A stretch of DNA of 64,000 bases from Streptomyces griseus subsp. griseus (GCF_000720255.1 NZ_JOJE01000017.1:62001-126000), one strand, 5' to 3'; shown: positions 1-9,253, counted from the first letter of the stretch. Made by a program: numbers and translations. The notes: generated by a model from the sequence alone, not told the origin.

Positions 1-2010
1 GACCGTCTCGAGGCCGAGCTCAGGGCACCCGGCGGCAGTGGCAGGCAGGCGATGGACCGGGACGCCGAGGTCCACCGGCTGACCGCCCGCCTGCGCGCCC
101 TGCGCCGCTTCGGGCTGGACCTGTGCCTGGGGCACATGGTCGGCGCGGACGACTCCGAACCCCTGTACGTGGGGCGGCTCGGCCTGACGGACAGCACCGG
201 TCGCCGGCTGCTGGTCGACTGGCGTTCCCCCGCGGCCGAACCGTTCTTCGGGGCCACCCACGCCAACCCGATGGGCCTGGCGAGCCGCCGCAGGTACCGC
301 TGGAGCGGCGGCCGCGTCAGCGACTACTGGGACGAGGTGTTCACCTCGGACGCCTTCGCCGGGCACGCGGCGCTGGACGACCAGTCCGCCTTCATCGCCA
401 GCCTGGGCAGCGACCGTTCGCCCCGGATGCGGGACGTGCTCGGCACCATCCAGGCCGACCAGGACGCCATCATCCGCGCGGGTTCCCGCGGCGCGCTCGT
501 CGTCGACGGCGGCCCGGGAACCGGCAAGACGGTCGTCGCGCTGCACCGCTCCGCCTACCTCGTGTACTCCGACCCGCGTCTGGGTCACCGTCGCGGCGGT
601 GTGCTGTTCGTCGGCCCGCACCAGCCCTACCTGGGCTATGTGGCCGACGTCCTGCCCAGCCTCGGCGAGGAGGGGGTACAGACCTGCACCCTGCGGGACC
701 TGGTGGCCGAGGGAGCCGCGGCGGCGCCCGAGACCGACCCGGAGGTGGCCCGCCTGAAGTCGTCCGCGGACATGGTGAAGGCGATCGAGAAGGCCGTCAG
801 GTTCTACGAGGAGCCGCCCGCCGAGGGGATGACGGTCACCACCGAGTGGGCCGACCTCTGGCTGAGCGCCGACGACTGGACCGAGGCGTTCGAGGCACCC
901 GGGCCGAGCACCGCGCACAACGACGCGCGTGACCAGATCTGGGAGGAACTGGTCACCATCCTCATGGACAAGCACGACGGCGACGTCCCGCGCGAGCAGT
1001 TCCGCCGGTCGCTGCTGCACGACAAGGAGCTGGTCGGGACCCTCAAGCGGGCCTGGCCCCTGCTGGAAGCGGCCGACCTCGTCTCGGACCTGTGGACGGT
1101 GCCCGCCTACCTGCGGATGTGCGCTCCCTGGCTCGGCCCCGACGACGTACGCAGGCTGCAGCGCGCTCAGGCGCAGGCGTGGACGGTGTCCGACCTGCCG
1201 CTCCTGGACGCGGCGCGGCAGCGGCTCGGCGATCCGGCGGCGGTGCGGCGCAGGCGTCGGCAGGAATCCGCGCTCGCCGCCCAGCGCACCCGCATGGCGC
1301 GGGTCGTCGACAACCTGATCGCGGCCGACGACGACGGTGAAGGACTCATGACGCAGCTGCGCCGGGCGGACTTCCAGCGCAACCTGGTCGACGAGTCCGA
1401 GCTGCCGACCGCCGAACCCGACGTGCTCGCGGGTCCGTTCGCGCACGTCGTCGTGGACGAGGCGCAGGAACTGACCGACGCGGAGTGGCAGATGCTGCTG
1501 CAGCGCTGCCCGTCGCGGAGCTTCACCATCGTCGGGGACCGCGCCCAGGCCAGGCACGGGTTCACGGAGTCGTGGCGGGAGCGGCTGGAACGGGTCGGTT
1601 TCGACCGGATCACCCTGGCCTCCCTGAGCGTCAACTACCGCACCCCGGAGGAGATCATGGCGGAGGCCGAGCCGGTCATCCGGGCCGTCCTCCCCGACGC
1701 CAACGTCCCGACCTCCATCCGCAGCAACGGCCTCCCCGTCGTCCACGGATCCGTCCGTGAACGGGACTCCATCCTCGACACCTGGCTCACCACCCACCCC
1801 GAAGGCATCGCCTGCGTCATCGGCGACCCCACCTTCCAGGCCACCCCCCGCGTCCGCTCCCTCCCCCCGGAACTCTCCAAGGGCCTCGAGTTCGACCTCG
1901 TCATCCTCATCGACCCCGACACCTTCGGCACCACCATCGAAGGCACGGTCGACCGCTACGTGGCCATGACCCGGGCGACCCGGCAACTCGCCATCCTCAC
2001 CAGTTCCTGA
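1..2010 (+). CDS. helR: HelR-type RNA polymerase recycling motor ATPase (5' end missing)
   Basis: Reading frame 1 is open to the window edge, so the true start lies upstream; the first internal ATG is at 52. The encoded 669 residues carry a UvrD/Rep-like superfamily 1 motor: Walker A GGPGTGKT at 508-531, Walker B VVVDEAQEL near 1450-1475, and a C-terminal motor block with the SKGLEFDLVI and YVAMTRATRQL motifs. The insert pattern and length (family about 700) fit actinobacterial HelR rather than UvrD or PcrA. Family knowledge: HelR dislodges stalled RNA polymerase and, in Streptomyces, protects against rifamycins. A rifamycin-associated element would lie upstream, outside this window. The gene stands alone, 70 bases ahead of a P450. 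A HelD-like protein of other role is the main alternative. Confidence 0.85.
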   Translation, partial: DRLEAELRAPGGSGRQAMDRDAEVHRLTARLRALRRFGLDLCLGHMVGADDSEPLYVGRLGLTDSTGRRLLVDWRSPAAEPFFGATHANPMGLASRRRYRWSGGRVSDYWDEVFTSDAFAGHAALDDQSAFIASLGSDRSPRMRDVLGTIQADQDAIIRAGSRGALVVDGGPGTGKTVVALHRSAYLVYSDPRLGHRRGGVLFVGPHQPYLGYVADVLPSLGEEGVQTCTLRDLVAEGAAAAPETDPEVARLKSSADMVKAIEKAVRFYEEPPAEGMTVTTEWADLWLSADDWTEAFEAPGPSTAHNDARDQIWEELVTILMDKHDGDVPREQFRRSLLHDKELVGTLKRAWPLLEAADLVSDLWTVPAYLRMCAPWLGPDDVRRLQRAQAQAWTVSDLPLLDAARQRLGDPAAVRRRRRQESALAAQRTRMARVVDNLIAADDDGEGLMTQLRRADFQRNLVDESELPTAEPDVLAGPFAHVVVDEAQELTDAEWQMLLQRCPSRSFTIVGDRAQARHGFTESWRERLERVGFDRITLASLSVNYRTPEEIMAEAEPVIRAVLPDANVPTSIRSNGLPVVHGSVRERDSILDTWLTTHPEGIACVIGDPTFQATPRVRSLPPELSKGLEFDLVILIDPDTFGTTIEGTVDRYVAMTRATRQLAILTSS

Positions 2011-2080
2011 GGCCGGCACCGGACGCGAGACCGCACGACACCCCTGGTCAGCCGGGGGTGTGCCGGGCTAGCGTCCGGAC

Positions 2081-3283
2081 ATGGCTGCCTTCGATCCATG
2101 GGACCCGGCGTTCGTCGCCGACCCCTACCCCGCCTATGCCGAGCTGCGCGCACAGGGCCGGGTGATCCGTTACGAGCCGACCGACCAGTGGCTCGTGCCG
2201 CACCACGCGGACGTCTCGGCGCTGCTGCGGGACCGGCGGCTGGGGCGGACGTATCAGCACCGGTTCAGTCACGAGGACTTCGGCCGCACCCCGCCACCGC
2301 CGGAGCACGAGCCGTTCCACACGCTCAACGACCACGGCATGCTCGACCTCGAGCCCCCGGACCACACCCGCATCCGGCGCCTGGTGTCGAAGGCGTTCAC
2401 CCCGCGCACGGTGGAACGGCTCAAGCCGTACGTGCACGGGCTGGCGAACGACCTCGTGGGCGCCCTCGTCGAGGCGGGCGGCGGCGATCTGCTGACGGAC
2501 GTGGCGGAGCCGCTGCCCGTCGCGGTGATCGCGGAGATGCTGGGCATCCCGGAGGCGGACCGCCCGCAGCTGCGGCCCTGGTCGGCGGACATCTGCGGGA
2601 TGTACGAGCTGAACCCCTCGCAGGAGACCGCGACGAAGGCGGTGCGGGCGTCCGTGGAGTTCTCCGAGTACCTCACGGAGTTGATCGCGGCCCGCCGCAA
2701 GGAGCCCGGCGACGACCTCGTCTCCGGGCTGATCGAGGCGCACGACGAGGGGGACCGGCTCACCGAACAGGAGATGGTCTCCACCGCCGTTCTGCTGCTG
2801 AACGCCGGCCACGAGGCGACGGTCAACGCCACGGTGAACGGCTGGTGGGCCCTGTTCCGCAACCCCGGCCAGCTCGCCGCCCTGCGCGCCGACCACTCCC
2901 TCGTCCCCTCGGCCGTCGAGGAGCTGATGCGCTACGACACCCCGCTCCAGCTCTTCGAACGCTGGGTCCTGGACGACATCGAGATCGACGGCACGGTCGT
3001 TCCCCGTGGCGCGGAGATCGCCATGCTCTTCGGCTCCGCCAACCACGACCCGGCCGTCTTCGACCGACCCGAGCGTCTCGACCTGACCCGCGCCGACAAC
3101 CCTCACATATCCTTCAGCGCCGGCATCCACTACTGCATCGGCGCCCCCCTGGCCCGTATCGAACTGGCCGCCTCGATGACGGCCCTGCTGGAGCGGGCCC
3201 CGACGCTCGCCCTTGCCCAGGAGCCGCGGAGGAAGCCGAATTTCGTGATCCGGGGGCTGGAGGGACTCGACGTCGTGCTCTGA
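2081..3283 (+). CDS. Cytochrome P450
   Basis: This 400-residue soluble monooxygenase has all the class I bacterial landmarks: an I-helix AGHEAT oxygen-activation motif (around residue 246), the K-helix ELMR (ExxR) motif, and the heme-thiolate loop FSAGIHYCIG with the ligand cysteine near residue 351. The I-helix has AT where most family members have TT or DT. It needs ferredoxin and ferredoxin reductase partners, and none is encoded next to it, so it is an orphan P450. The ATG at 2081 follows a short spacer after the upstream ATPase gene. The substrate cannot be read from the sequence. A CYP family assignment would need a database comparison. Confidence 0.93.
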   Translation: MAAFDPWDPAFVADPYPAYAELRAQGRVIRYEPTDQWLVPHHADVSALLRDRRLGRTYQHRFSHEDFGRTPPPPEHEPFHTLNDHGMLDLEPPDHTRIRRLVSKAFTPRTVERLKPYVHGLANDLVGALVEAGGGDLLTDVAEPLPVAVIAEMLGIPEADRPQLRPWSADICGMYELNPSQETATKAVRASVEFSEYLTELIAARRKEPGDDLVSGLIEAHDEGDRLTEQEMVSTAVLLLNAGHEATVNATVNGWWALFRNPGQLAALRADHSLVPSAVEELMRYDTPLQLFERWVLDDIEIDGTVVPRGAEIAMLFGSANHDPAVFDRPERLDLTRADNPHISFSAGIHYCIGAPLARIELAASMTALLERAPTLALAQEPRRKPNFVIRGLEGLDVVL

Positions 3284-3403
3284 CGACGGAGTGAGAGACC
3301 GCCAAAAAAGTCCAATTAAATCCGTTTTGTTCGATTAGCTTCTCCTTCCGGTGGTTAGACGGTGGGCCTACCGCTGAAAAACCACATGTGAAGGAGGGTG
3401 ATC

Positions 3404-4237
3404 GTGATCACCCGCGAGCAGCTGTCCACCGTTCTCGACCATCCCGTTTACGACGATCATGGCGACAAGATCGGCGAGGCCAAGCACGTCTTCCTGGACG
3501 ACACCACCGGCCAGCCCGAGTGGATCAGCGTCAGGACCGGCCTCTTCGGGATCAAGGAGTCGTTCGTCCCGATGCGGGACGCGACCGTGGCGGGGGACCA
3601 CATTGAGGTGCCCTACGCCAAGGACCGCGTGAAGGACGCCCCGAACGTCGACGTGGAAGCAGGCGGTCATCTCTCGGAGGACGAGGAGCACCGCCTCTAC
3701 GAGTACTACGGCGTCGACTGGGACGCCGCCTGGCAACAGCAGGCGGGCGGCCCCGGTGACATGCCTGCCGGTACCGCGGCCGGTCCCGCAGAGCAGTTGG
3801 ACCTCGAGGGAGCGGAGGGCACCGGCGATGACGCGATGACGCGCTCCGAGGAGCGGATGCACGTCGGAGTCGAACGGCACGCGACCGGGCGGGCCCGGCT
3901 GCGTAAGTACGTGGTCACCGAGGAAGTGCAGCAGACCGTCCCCGTACGCCACGAGGAGGTGGTGGTCGAGCGTGAGCCGATCACCGACGCCAATGTGGAC
4001 GCCGCGCTGTCCGGCCCGGAGATCACCGAGGCGGAGCACGAGGTGACCCTGCACGAGGAACGCCCGGTCACCCGGACCGAGACCGTACCCGTCGAACGCG
4101 TCCGGCTGGGCACCGAGGAGCGCGTCGAGGAGGAGACGGTCGGGGGTGAGATCCGCAAGGAGCGCATCGAGACCACCGTCTCCGACGAAACCGATGAAAC
4201 CGGTGGCATCGGCGAAAAGGGCGAACGCGACCGGTGA
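3404..4237 (+). CDS. PRC-barrel and DUF2382 domain stress protein
   Basis: A very acidic, Glu-rich protein of 277 residues. The N-terminal 75 residues form a PRC-barrel (REQLSTVLDHPVYDDHGDKI onward), followed by a flexible linker and a C-terminal DUF2382 (YsnF-like) domain with repeated amphipathic RxExVxVxxE-type segments from about residue 155. A GTG at 3398 is also in frame, but the Shine-Dalgarno AAGGAGG at 3391-3397 abuts it. The GTG at 3404 has normal 6-base spacing and is preferred. Such proteins are usually general-stress or osmotic-stress genes in actinobacteria; no biochemical activity is known. The 120 bases upstream are markedly AT-rich for this window and hold the promoter. Role in stress is inference from the family. 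Confidence 0.85.
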   Translation: MITREQLSTVLDHPVYDDHGDKIGEAKHVFLDDTTGQPEWISVRTGLFGIKESFVPMRDATVAGDHIEVPYAKDRVKDAPNVDVEAGGHLSEDEEHRLYEYYGVDWDAAWQQQAGGPGDMPAGTAAGPAEQLDLEGAEGTGDDAMTRSEERMHVGVERHATGRARLRKYVVTEEVQQTVPVRHEEVVVEREPITDANVDAALSGPEITEAEHEVTLHEERPVTRTETVPVERVRLGTEERVEEETVGGEIRKERIETTVSDETDETGGIGEKGERDR

Positions 4238-4299
4238 CCCGGCTCGCGCGGGGCGGCCGTGCTCGACCGCACCTTCAGCGACACGCAACGGAGAAACCC

Positions 4300-4569
4300 A
4301 TGGCCCAGGTCACCCAGCCGCTCACCGATGACAGCATCAAGGTCCGGCAGCTCAACCACTACCAGTTCAGCTGGGTCGCCGGAGAAGCCGGCGCCCGGGG
4401 CACCTTCACCTTGCAGCTGGTGCTCGACGAAGGCGCCTGGGAAGAGGTGCTGACCCTCGACGCCGACGACGCCGACGTTCTGCAGGACCTGCTGCAGAAC
4501 ACGGAAACCGTGCACTACGACGTGGGCCGCCGGACCCTGATGTTCGGCGTCACCTCCGCCGGCAGCTGA
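4300..4569 (+). CDS. Small conserved hypothetical protein
   Basis: An acidic 89-residue protein beginning MAQVTQPLTDDSIKVRQLNH. It is predicted to be all beta followed by one helix, ending in a YDVGRRTLMFGV strand. I do not recognise a named domain. An in-frame GTG at 4234 overlaps the stop of the upstream gene, but it would add a low-complexity Arg-rich leader. The ATG at 4300 has GGAG seven bases ahead and is chosen. It lies 62 bases after the PRC-barrel gene and before a shared bidirectional terminator, so the two probably form one stress-responsive unit. No membrane segment or signal peptide is visible. Confidence 0.65.
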   Translation: MAQVTQPLTDDSIKVRQLNHYQFSWVAGEAGARGTFTLQLVLDEGAWEEVLTLDADDADVLQDLLQNTETVHYDVGRRTLMFGVTSAGS

Positions 4570-4594
4570 GGCGTGACCGCCCATCCGCGATCGC

Positions 4595-4636
4595 GGCTGA
4601 CGGTGCCCCCGCCGCCCGGCGAGCGCACCGTCAGCC
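4595..4636. terminator. Bidirectional terminator hairpin
   Basis: Perfect 12-bp inverted repeat GGCTGACGGTGC (4595-4606) and its complement (4625-4636) with an 18-base GC-rich loop. It lies between the converging small-protein and permease genes, so it probably ends both transcripts. There is no U tract, as is usual for Streptomyces terminators. Confidence 0.75.
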
Positions 4637-4672
4637 CTCAGCGTCCTCCACCGCATCGGGAACGGCACGGCG

Positions 4673-6181
4673 TCACCGCTCCTTCGTCTCCTCCAGCACC
4701 GTCCGCCCCAGGAGCGCGTACCGCTGCGGCGAGCGCCGCTTGAGGTACTGCGCGCAACCCACGCCCGTCCCCGCGACCAGCGCCACGATCCACGGCGTCG
4801 CCTTCAACACCAGCGAACCCGACTCCGAACCGGCCGCGGCCCCCATGTTGGACACCAGCAGCACGACCACCGCGAGCATCGCGACCCCGCCCACCAGTGG
4901 AGCCGCAAAGGTCCTGAACCAGTGCCGGCTCTCGGGGTGGTGGGAGCGGAAGTAGACCAGCACCGCGAACGAGCACACCGCCTGCACCACCAGGATCGCC
5001 ATCGTCCCGAGGATCGCGAGCAGCACGTACGTACCGCTGTAAGGGTCCTTGCCCGCGGCCCAGAACGCGCCGATCAGCACCGCGGAGACGACCGTCTGCA
5101 CCAGGCCCGCGATGTGCGGGGAACCGTGCCGGGCGTGGGTGCGGCCGATGGTGTTCCTGAGCGAGGGCAGGACGCCCTCGCGTCCCAGCGCGTACATGTA
5201 GCGGGCGGCGCAGTTGTGGAAGGCCATGCCGCAGGCCAGCGAGCCGCTGATCATCAGCCACTGCATGACGACGACCGCCCAGTGGCCGACGTACTGCTCG
5301 GTGGGGCCGAAGAACAGGGCCAGCGGGTCGGCGGTGGCGACCTTCACGGCCCTCGACTCCCCGGTGCCCGAGATGGCCATCCAGGAGACGAAGACGTAGA
5401 AGACGCCGACCCCGAGGACCGAGATCATCGTCGCCTTGGGGATGATCTTCTTGGGGTTGCGGGACTCCTCGCCGTACATCGCCGTCGACTCGAAGCCGAC
5501 CCACGACCAGAACGCGAAGAACAGGCCGAGCCCGGCGCTGGTCCCCTTGAAGGCGTTGACCGGGTTGACCGGGTCGAGCCCGAAGCCGTCCGGGCCTCCG
5601 CCGTGGAAGGCGACCGAGACCGCCATCGCGGCGAGGATCGTCACCTCCGTGCCCAGCAGCACCACGAGCAGTTTCTCGGCGACGGAGATGCCGAACCAGG
5701 TGCCGCTCGCGTTGATCGCCAGCATCAGCACCGCGAACGCCCACCACGGCACGTGCAGGCCGGTCTGGTCCTTCAGGGTCGTGGTGGCGAAGGACGAGAA
5801 GATCCCGATGAGCGCCGGCTCGAAGACCACGTACGCGAAGGTGGCCAGCAGCCCGGAGGCGAGTCCGGCGGTGCGGCCCAGTCCGTAGGAGATGAAGCCG
5901 TAGAAGGCGCCCGTGGACGTGATGTGCTTCGCCATCGAGGTGAAGCCGACGGAAAAGATTGCCAGGACGACCATTGCGACGAGGTAGCTCGCCGGTGCGC
6001 CGACGCCGTTGCCGGACGACACCATGAAGGGCACGTTGCCCGTCATCGCGGTGATCGGCGCGGCCGTCGCGACGGCCATGAAGACGACGCCGAGCAGGCC
6101 GACGGCATTGGGCTTCAGCCGGTGAACAGCGCTCTCTGCGCCTGCCTTCGCCGCCGGAGCGACTCCCTCGTCCACTGCCAT
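4673..6181 (-). CDS. APC superfamily amino acid permease
   Basis: A 502-residue membrane protein with about twelve hydrophobic segments and a short cytoplasmic N-terminus. The first segment carries the APC-family signature GLLGVVFMAVATAAPITAM, with the unwound-helix glycine run GNVPF nearby. The middle helix motif FWSWVGFESTAMYGEESRNP is the typical APC substrate/sodium-site helix and following loop. Start ATG at 6181 has GGAAGG about ten bases upstream. It is monocistronic, convergent with the stress genes, and divergent from nothing closer than the 150-base AT-rich spacer to its right. The substrate is unknown; amino acids or polyamines are likely. There is no enzyme gene alongside to suggest a pathway. 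Confidence 0.9.
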   Translation of the reverse strand: MAVDEGVAPAAKAGAESAVHRLKPNAVGLLGVVFMAVATAAPITAMTGNVPFMVSSGNGVGAPASYLVAMVVLAIFSVGFTSMAKHITSTGAFYGFISYGLGRTAGLASGLLATFAYVVFEPALIGIFSSFATTTLKDQTGLHVPWWAFAVLMLAINASGTWFGISVAEKLLVVLLGTEVTILAAMAVSVAFHGGGPDGFGLDPVNPVNAFKGTSAGLGLFFAFWSWVGFESTAMYGEESRNPKKIIPKATMISVLGVGVFYVFVSWMAISGTGESRAVKVATADPLALFFGPTEQYVGHWAVVVMQWLMISGSLACGMAFHNCAARYMYALGREGVLPSLRNTIGRTHARHGSPHIAGLVQTVVSAVLIGAFWAAGKDPYSGTYVLLAILGTMAILVVQAVCSFAVLVYFRSHHPESRHWFRTFAAPLVGGVAMLAVVVLLVSNMGAAAGSESGSLVLKATPWIVALVAGTGVGCAQYLKRRSPQRYALLGRTVLEETKER

Positions 6182-6333
6182 CGGGTGGCCCCTTCCTCAC
6201 CGGTGCACGATCCTCCGCCGAGCTCCTGCTGAAGGAGGATGCTGCACCCCGGATGAGTCGCTCAAGGGTTTGGACGAGTTAAATATTTGTCAACCAGACC
6301 TTTAGAGGGTCGAAGTCGGTGCCGCAGCCGGCC

Positions 6334-6750
6334 TCAACGGGCCATCGACCGGTCCAGCTCCCGGGCCCGCTCCCGCGCCGCCCCTGCCCAGTCCTGGCGA
6401 AGCGGCCCCGGCACCTGGATGTCCCGTCGGCCCTCCAGCCCCACACGAGGTTCCGGCCAGCGCAGCTCGACACCGGCACGCTCCGCGAGGGCCACCGCGG
6501 TGCCGAGGAAACCGGCGCTCAGGGCGTCGACGATCCCGTGCCGGGTGCCGTCGCGCCACTCCAGCAGGGCGTTCACGAACGCTCCGTAGGCGACCGGGTC
6601 GACCTGGCACTCGTCGCTCTCCATCGGCCCGATCCCCGACGGCACGCCCAGCTCGTCCTCGTACAGGCCCACATGGCGCAGGAACAGCCGGGCCGCCCCG
6701 TTGGACGGGTTCCACAGGGTCTCGTCACCCACATCGAAGTACTGGCTCAT
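6334..6750 (-). CDS. Hypothetical protein
   Basis: 138 residues, starting MSQYFDVGDETLWNPSNGAA. An upstream in-frame GTG at 6795 exists, but the ATG at 6750 is directly preceded by a strong GGAGGGG sequence and is preferred. The protein is acidic, soluble and mostly helical, with no signal peptide or membrane segment and no named domain that I recognise. The C-terminal third is Arg-rich (ARERARELDRSMAR). It is the last gene of the leftward group between the kinase-like gene and the permease, with its own 69-base leader, so it may be separately transcribed. Confidence 0.65.
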   Translation of the reverse strand: MSQYFDVGDETLWNPSNGAARLFLRHVGLYEDELGVPSGIGPMESDECQVDPVAYGAFVNALLEWRDGTRHGIVDALSAGFLGTAVALAERAGVELRWPEPRVGLEGRRDIQVPGPLRQDWAGAARERARELDRSMAR

Positions 6751-6819
6751 GACTGCCCCTCCCGGGTCCCGATCAAGAAGGGGCACGTTAACCACGCGGC
6801 TCAGCCGACGGCAGCTGAA

Positions 6820-7677
6820 TTATGACGTCACCGGCACCGTCAGACCCCAGGCGTCCTCCCACACCGTCCACGTCCGCCTCCGCACCGGACCCGACACCAC
6901 CGCGTCCGCCCGGTAGTGGAAGTCCGCGCCCGACACGGTGACCGTCCGCCCCGCCGCCCGCAGCGGCGACGCCTCCGCGCCCACCGACGCCGGCCGCACC
7001 TCGACCGTGGCGGCACCGGCGCCCTCCGCCGACACGGACACCGCCGCCACCGGCTGGTCCAGGTCGACCAGCATCACCCCGTCGACCTCCACCCGCAGCC
7101 GGGAGGGCCCGGGACCCGGCACGGAGGGCTCCCGGGCCGGACGCGCCGGCACCAGCGTCCGTACCAGCGACTGGCAGTTCCGCAGCCAGGGGCGCCCCGG
7201 CACCCCGGACTCCTCCTCCGTCACCGCCCCGTGCACCGGCGGTATCCGCAACGCGTCCAGCACCACCCCGTCGCTGTCGTCGACGAGCATGTCCATCCGC
7301 CGCTCCACCCCGTCGAGCACCGCCCGCGCCGCGGCCACCGTCCCCGTCGGCACGCCCAGCGCACCCGCCAGCGACAGCCCGCCCCCCACCGGCACCATCG
7401 ACAGCACGCATCCGGCCAGCTCCCGCCGCCGGTGCAGCAACGACACCGCCCGCAGCAGCGCCCGGTCGTCCCCGACCACCACCGGCCGCCGCGTCCCGCG
7501 CCGTGCCAGCACCCGGTCGAATTCCTCCGGACCGTCCGGGAGACACACTTTCGCGGTCGCACCCGCGCTGAGCACGTCTTTCGCGATCCGTACGGCCTCC
7601 CCGTCCGCCCTACGGGCGACCGGATCGATGACGACCAGCAGCTGATCGGACGTCGCGAAAGTCGCCACCTCGGCCAT
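6820..7677 (-). CDS. Diacylglycerol kinase-fold protein with degenerate catalytic loop
   Basis: 285 residues beginning MAEVATFATSDQLLVVIDPVA. The N-terminal half has the alpha/beta layout of the diacylglycerol/sphingosine/NAD kinase fold; the C-terminal half is the beta-rich lid (VEVDGVMLVDLDQPVAAVSV; FHYRADAVV). The glycine-rich GGDGT nucleotide loop of active members is replaced by VVGDDRALLRAV, and the second glycine motif is only MVPVGGGLSLAG, so catalytic activity is doubtful. It is divergent from purA across a 186-base region. Reading could continue upstream in the same frame to about 9255, but that stretch is antisense to purA and lacks coding character. Confidence 0.75.
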   Translation of the reverse strand: MAEVATFATSDQLLVVIDPVARRADGEAVRIAKDVLSAGATAKVCLPDGPEEFDRVLARRGTRRPVVVGDDRALLRAVSLLHRRRELAGCVLSMVPVGGGLSLAGALGVPTGTVAAARAVLDGVERRMDMLVDDSDGVVLDALRIPPVHGAVTEEESGVPGRPWLRNCQSLVRTLVPARPAREPSVPGPGPSRLRVEVDGVMLVDLDQPVAAVSVSAEGAGAATVEVRPASVGAEASPLRAAGRTVTVSGADFHYRADAVVSGPVRRRTWTVWEDAWGLTVPVTS

Positions 7678-7710
7678 GCCTCGCTTCCTCGGGTAGCATC
7701 TTGGTGCAAG

Positions 7711-7738
7711 AGCCCCTTGCGCTATTGCGCCAGGGGCT
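7711..7738. promoter_or_regulatory. Hairpin in purA upstream region
   Basis: Near-perfect 12-bp inverted repeat (AGCCCCTTGCGC and GCGCCAGGGGCT, one mismatch) around a 4-base loop TATT. It lies between the divergent kinase-like gene and purA, about 125 bases before the purA start. It could be a leader attenuator for purA or a binding site; no U tract follows. Confidence 0.5.
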
Positions 7739-7812
7739 TCGTCTATTCCGGGGCATCCGGTCCGACGGGTTGCGGCCAACGAAGGTCGCTGGTGTACCAG
7801 GCATGTTCGTGC

Positions 7813-7838
7813 CATGTCCACCTCTGACCTTGGACATG
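7813..7838. promoter_or_regulatory. Inverted repeat before the purA ribosome site
   Basis: CATGTCCA (7813-7820) and TGGACATG (7831-7838) form an 8-bp inverted repeat with a 10-base spacer. It ends 8 bases before the GGAAGGGG Shine-Dalgarno of purA. The position suits an operator or a translation-controlling hairpin. Confidence 0.45.
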
Positions 7839-7863
7839 CCCCGCCCGGAAGGGGTGTACGCGC

Positions 7864-9147
7864 GTGCCCGCACTTGTGCTGCTCGGTGCTCAGTGGGGTG
7901 ACGAAGGCAAGGGAAAGGCAACCGACCTGCTCGGTGGCTCGGTGGACTATGTAGTGCGGTACCAGGGCGGCAACAACGCCGGCCACACGGTCGTCGTCGG
8001 CGACCAGAAGTACGCCCTCCACCTCCTCCCTTCCGGAATCCTGTCCCCCGGCTGCACGCCGGTCATCGGTAACGGTGTCGTCGTCGACCCATCGGTACTG
8101 CTCTCCGAGCTGAGCGGACTGAACGACCGCGGCGTCGACACGTCCAAGCTCCTGATCAGCGGTAACGCTCACATCATCACGCCGTACAACGTCACCGTCG
8201 ACAAGGTGACGGAACGCTTCCTCGGCAAGCGGAAGATCGGGACCACCGGACGCGGCATCGGGCCGACGTACGCGGACAAGATCAACCGTGTGGGCATCCG
8301 TGTGCAGGACCTCTACGACGAGTCGATCCTGACGCAGAAGGTCGAGGCGGCCCTCGACGTCAAGAACCAGGTCCTCACCAAGCTCTACAACCGGCGCGCG
8401 ATCGCCGTCGACCAGGTGGTCGAGGAGCTGCTGACCTACGCCGACAAGCTCGCGCCGTACGTCGCCGACACCGTCCTGGTCCTCAACCAGGCGCTGGAGG
8501 ACGACAAGGTCGTCCTGTTCGAGGGCGGCCAGGGCACGCTCCTCGACATCGACCACGGCACGTACCCCTTCGTCACCTCCTCGAACCCGACCGCGGGCGG
8601 CGCCTGCACCGGCGCCGGCGTGGGCCCGACGAAGATCAGCCGGGTCATCGGCATCCTCAAGGCGTACACGACCCGTGTCGGCGCCGGCCCGTTCCCGACC
8701 GAGCTCTTCGACGAGGACGGCGCGGCGCTGCGCCGCATCGGCGGCGAGCGGGGCGTGACCACCGGCCGCGACCGCCGCTGCGGCTGGTTCGACGCGGTGA
8801 TCGCCCGTTACGCGACCCGCGTGAACGGCCTGACGGACTTCTTCCTCACCAAGCTGGACGTCCTGACCGGCTGGGAGCAGATCCCCGTCTGCGTCGCCTA
8901 CGAGATCGACGGCAAGCGCGTCGAGGAGCTCCCGTACTCCCAGACGGACTTCCACCACGCGAAGCCCGTCTACGAGACCCTCCCGGGCTGGTCCGAGGAC
9001 ATCACCAAGGCGAAGTCGTTCTCCGACCTGCCCAAGAACGCCCAGAACTACGTGAAGGCGCTGGAGGACATGTCCGGCGCCCCGATCTCCGCGATCGGCG
9101 TGGGCCCGGGCCGGGACGAGACGATCGAGATCAACTCGTTCATCTAG
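7864..9147 (+). CDS. purA: Adenylosuccinate synthetase
   Basis: 427 residues, full length for the family. It makes adenylosuccinate from IMP, aspartate and GTP, the first committed step to AMP, in the cytosol. It shows the N-terminal GTP loop GDEGKGK (from [17 protein letters not shown]), the catalytic histidine segment NNAGHTVV, the TTGRGIGP motif, the [20 protein letters not shown] block and the C-terminal [12 protein letters not shown] and [10 protein letters not shown] motifs. The GTG start has GGAAGGGG at about the right distance. It is monocistronic, with hairpins upstream and a strong terminator behind it. Confidence 0.98.
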   Translation: MPALVLLGAQWGDEGKGKATDLLGGSVDYVVRYQGGNNAGHTVVVGDQKYALHLLPSGILSPGCTPVIGNGVVVDPSVLLSELSGLNDRGVDTSKLLISGNAHIITPYNVTVDKVTERFLGKRKIGTTGRGIGPTYADKINRVGIRVQDLYDESILTQKVEAALDVKNQVLTKLYNRRAIAVDQVVEELLTYADKLAPYVADTVLVLNQALEDDKVVLFEGGQGTLLDIDHGTYPFVTSSNPTAGGACTGAGVGPTKISRVIGILKAYTTRVGAGPFPTELFDEDGAALRRIGGERGVTTGRDRRCGWFDAVIARYATRVNGLTDFFLTKLDVLTGWEQIPVCVAYEIDGKRVEELPYSQTDFHHAKPVYETLPGWSEDITKAKSFSDLPKNAQNYVKALEDMSGAPISAIGVGPGRDETIEINSFI

Positions 9148-9166
9148 CCCGAGAGGGCTCCGCACA

Positions 9167-9206
9167 CGCCTGTGCCCCTGGCCGACATCGGCCAGGGGCA
9201 CAGGCG
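9167..9206. terminator. purA terminator
   Basis: Nineteen-base inverted repeat CGCCTGTGCCCCTGGCCGA (9167-9185) with its exact complement (9188-9206), a near-continuous palindrome 20 bases after the purA stop. It is one of the strongest hairpins in the window. Confidence 0.88.
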
Positions 9207-9225
9207 CATCGGGGCCGCGCACCGA

Positions 9226-9253
9226 AGGGGCGCGGGGAACTGCGCGATCAGCC
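9226..9253 (-). repeat. Dispersed 28-bp intergenic repeat, copy 1
   Basis: These 28 bases, with core GCGCGGGGAACTGCGCGA, recur with perfect identity in opposite orientation at 47883-47910. Both copies are intergenic and just behind a gene 3' end. This core is a familiar repeated intergenic motif in Streptomyces genomes. Confidence 0.8.
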
